A DNA stretch of 64,000 bases from Micromonospora fulviviridis (lineage in GTDB: Bacteria > Actinomycetota > Actinomycetes > Mycobacteriales > Micromonosporaceae): assembly GCF_014648395.1 (NCBI RefSeq), contig NZ_BMRA01000019.1:1-64000 (forward strand). Reading direction: 5' to 3'. This document shows, piece after piece, positions 63,655 to 64,000 of the stretch. The notes below the pieces were generated by a model, which saw only the letters and a program-made list of their open reading frames with translations, did no database searches and was not told the origin of the DNA. Within the stretch, counting starts at the first letter, position 1. Each line of letters starts with the position of its first letter. The position numbers were made by a program, and so were the translations under genes.

Positions 63655-64000
63655 GTGAGCGACCTGCTGGCCGGCCGGGCGGACATCGCCGCCGGGCTGG
63701 CCGTGCACGGCGCGGACGCGGTCGACGGGTCGGCACCCGCGTCCGTGCGGGCCGCGCTGGTCGCCGCCGACCTCCCCGCCCGGCTCGCCGCCAAGGACCC
63801 GACCCTGTGGGGGCCGGAGGCCGAGGCGACCGCGCGTACCCGGCTTGGCTGGCTGGACACCCACGCGCGCAGCCGCGAGCTGCTCCCCCAGCTCGCCGAG
63901 CTGGCCGAGGAGCTGGCCGACCTGGACCACGTGGTGCTGGCCGGGATGGGCGGTTCCTCGCTCGCCCCGGAGGTGATCGCCCGGACCCTCGGCCGGCCGC
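63655..64000 (+). CDS. pgi: Glucose-6-phosphate isomerase, N-terminal part (partial)
   Basis: The first 115 codons of a gene that runs out of the window. After a helical start (SDLLAGRADIAAGLAVHGADA) comes DLPARLAAKDPTLWGPEAEA and LDHVVLAGMGGSSLAPEVIARTL, which is the sugar-isomerase (SIS) phosphate-binding turn as found in actinobacterial glucose-6-phosphate isomerases placed after tal. The GTG at 63655 is chosen with a GGTGG site upstream. It links fructose-6-phosphate from tkt and tal to glucose-6-phosphate. Confidence 0.85.
   Translation, partial: MSDLLAGRADIAAGLAVHGADAVDGSAPASVRAALVAADLPARLAAKDPTLWGPEAEATARTRLGWLDTHARSRELLPQLAELAEELADLDHVVLAGMGGSSLAPEVIARTLGRP

Overview
The window is GC-rich actinobacterial chromosome, most likely Micromonospora or a close relative in the Micromonosporaceae. 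The evidence is the frequent GTG starts, short overlapping operons, several apparently leaderless genes with a TANNNT box about 7 nt before GTG, a sufR-sufBD-Rieske-sufCSU-sufT operon, the ctaA/ctaB split, a conservon (sensor kinase, roadblock, DUF742, GTPase), an AcnR-type regulator and a HelR-type RNA polymerase protection gene under a rifamycin-associated element. No insertion sequence, prophage, CRISPR array, rRNA or tRNA gene was seen.

Layout. 1-9.1 kb: end of an unidentified gene, a giant secreted amylase-pullulanase, two paralogous membrane-anchored CBM2-like proteins and an APC permease. 9.1-16.5 kb: a Pro/Gly/Ala-rich protein, a histidine-decarboxylase-like PLP enzyme, small enzymes, and a 938-bp gene-free stretch holding palindromic repeats and a six-unit array of GGAAT-N18-GTT elements in front of a secreted C39-like cysteine peptidase. 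16.5-20.2 kb: aconitase with a putative AcnR operator. 20.2-26.6 kb: helR with its element, then the conservon. 26.7-30.5 kb: a three-gene diterpenoid-like operon (P450, class I terpene synthase, class II cyclase). 30.9-34.5 kb: RIO kinase, HAD phosphatase, nitrilase-family hydrolase and AcnR, whose upstream site closely matches the one before aconitase 17 kb away.

34.6-36.8 kb is the most intriguing locus: three translationally coupled genes encoding a membrane protein with a Cys-every-six-residues glycine tail, a DUF692/MNIO-type multinuclear iron oxidase and a short partner protein. This looks like a post-translational modification system acting on a membrane-anchored substrate. 36.8-47.9 kb: SDR, Mug-type glycosylase, ABC exporter, enoyl-CoA hydratase, HTH protein, CadD-like transporter, ABC-F protein, zinc peptidase, NUDIX, acVLRF1 release factor, LysE-type exporter and MazG. 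47.9-54.7 kb: SUF iron-sulfur assembly. 54.7-60 kb: heme A synthesis genes ctaA and ctaB flanking a beta-helix protein and an ATP-grasp enzyme. 60.2-64 kb: transketolase, transaldolase and the start of glucose-6-phosphate isomerase.

Functional links: AcnR, aconitase and the SUF operon join iron-sulfur supply to the TCA cycle; ctaA and ctaB supply heme A to cytochrome oxidase; tkt, tal and pgi form a pentose-phosphate block. All function calls rest on reading motifs by eye; no database search was run.
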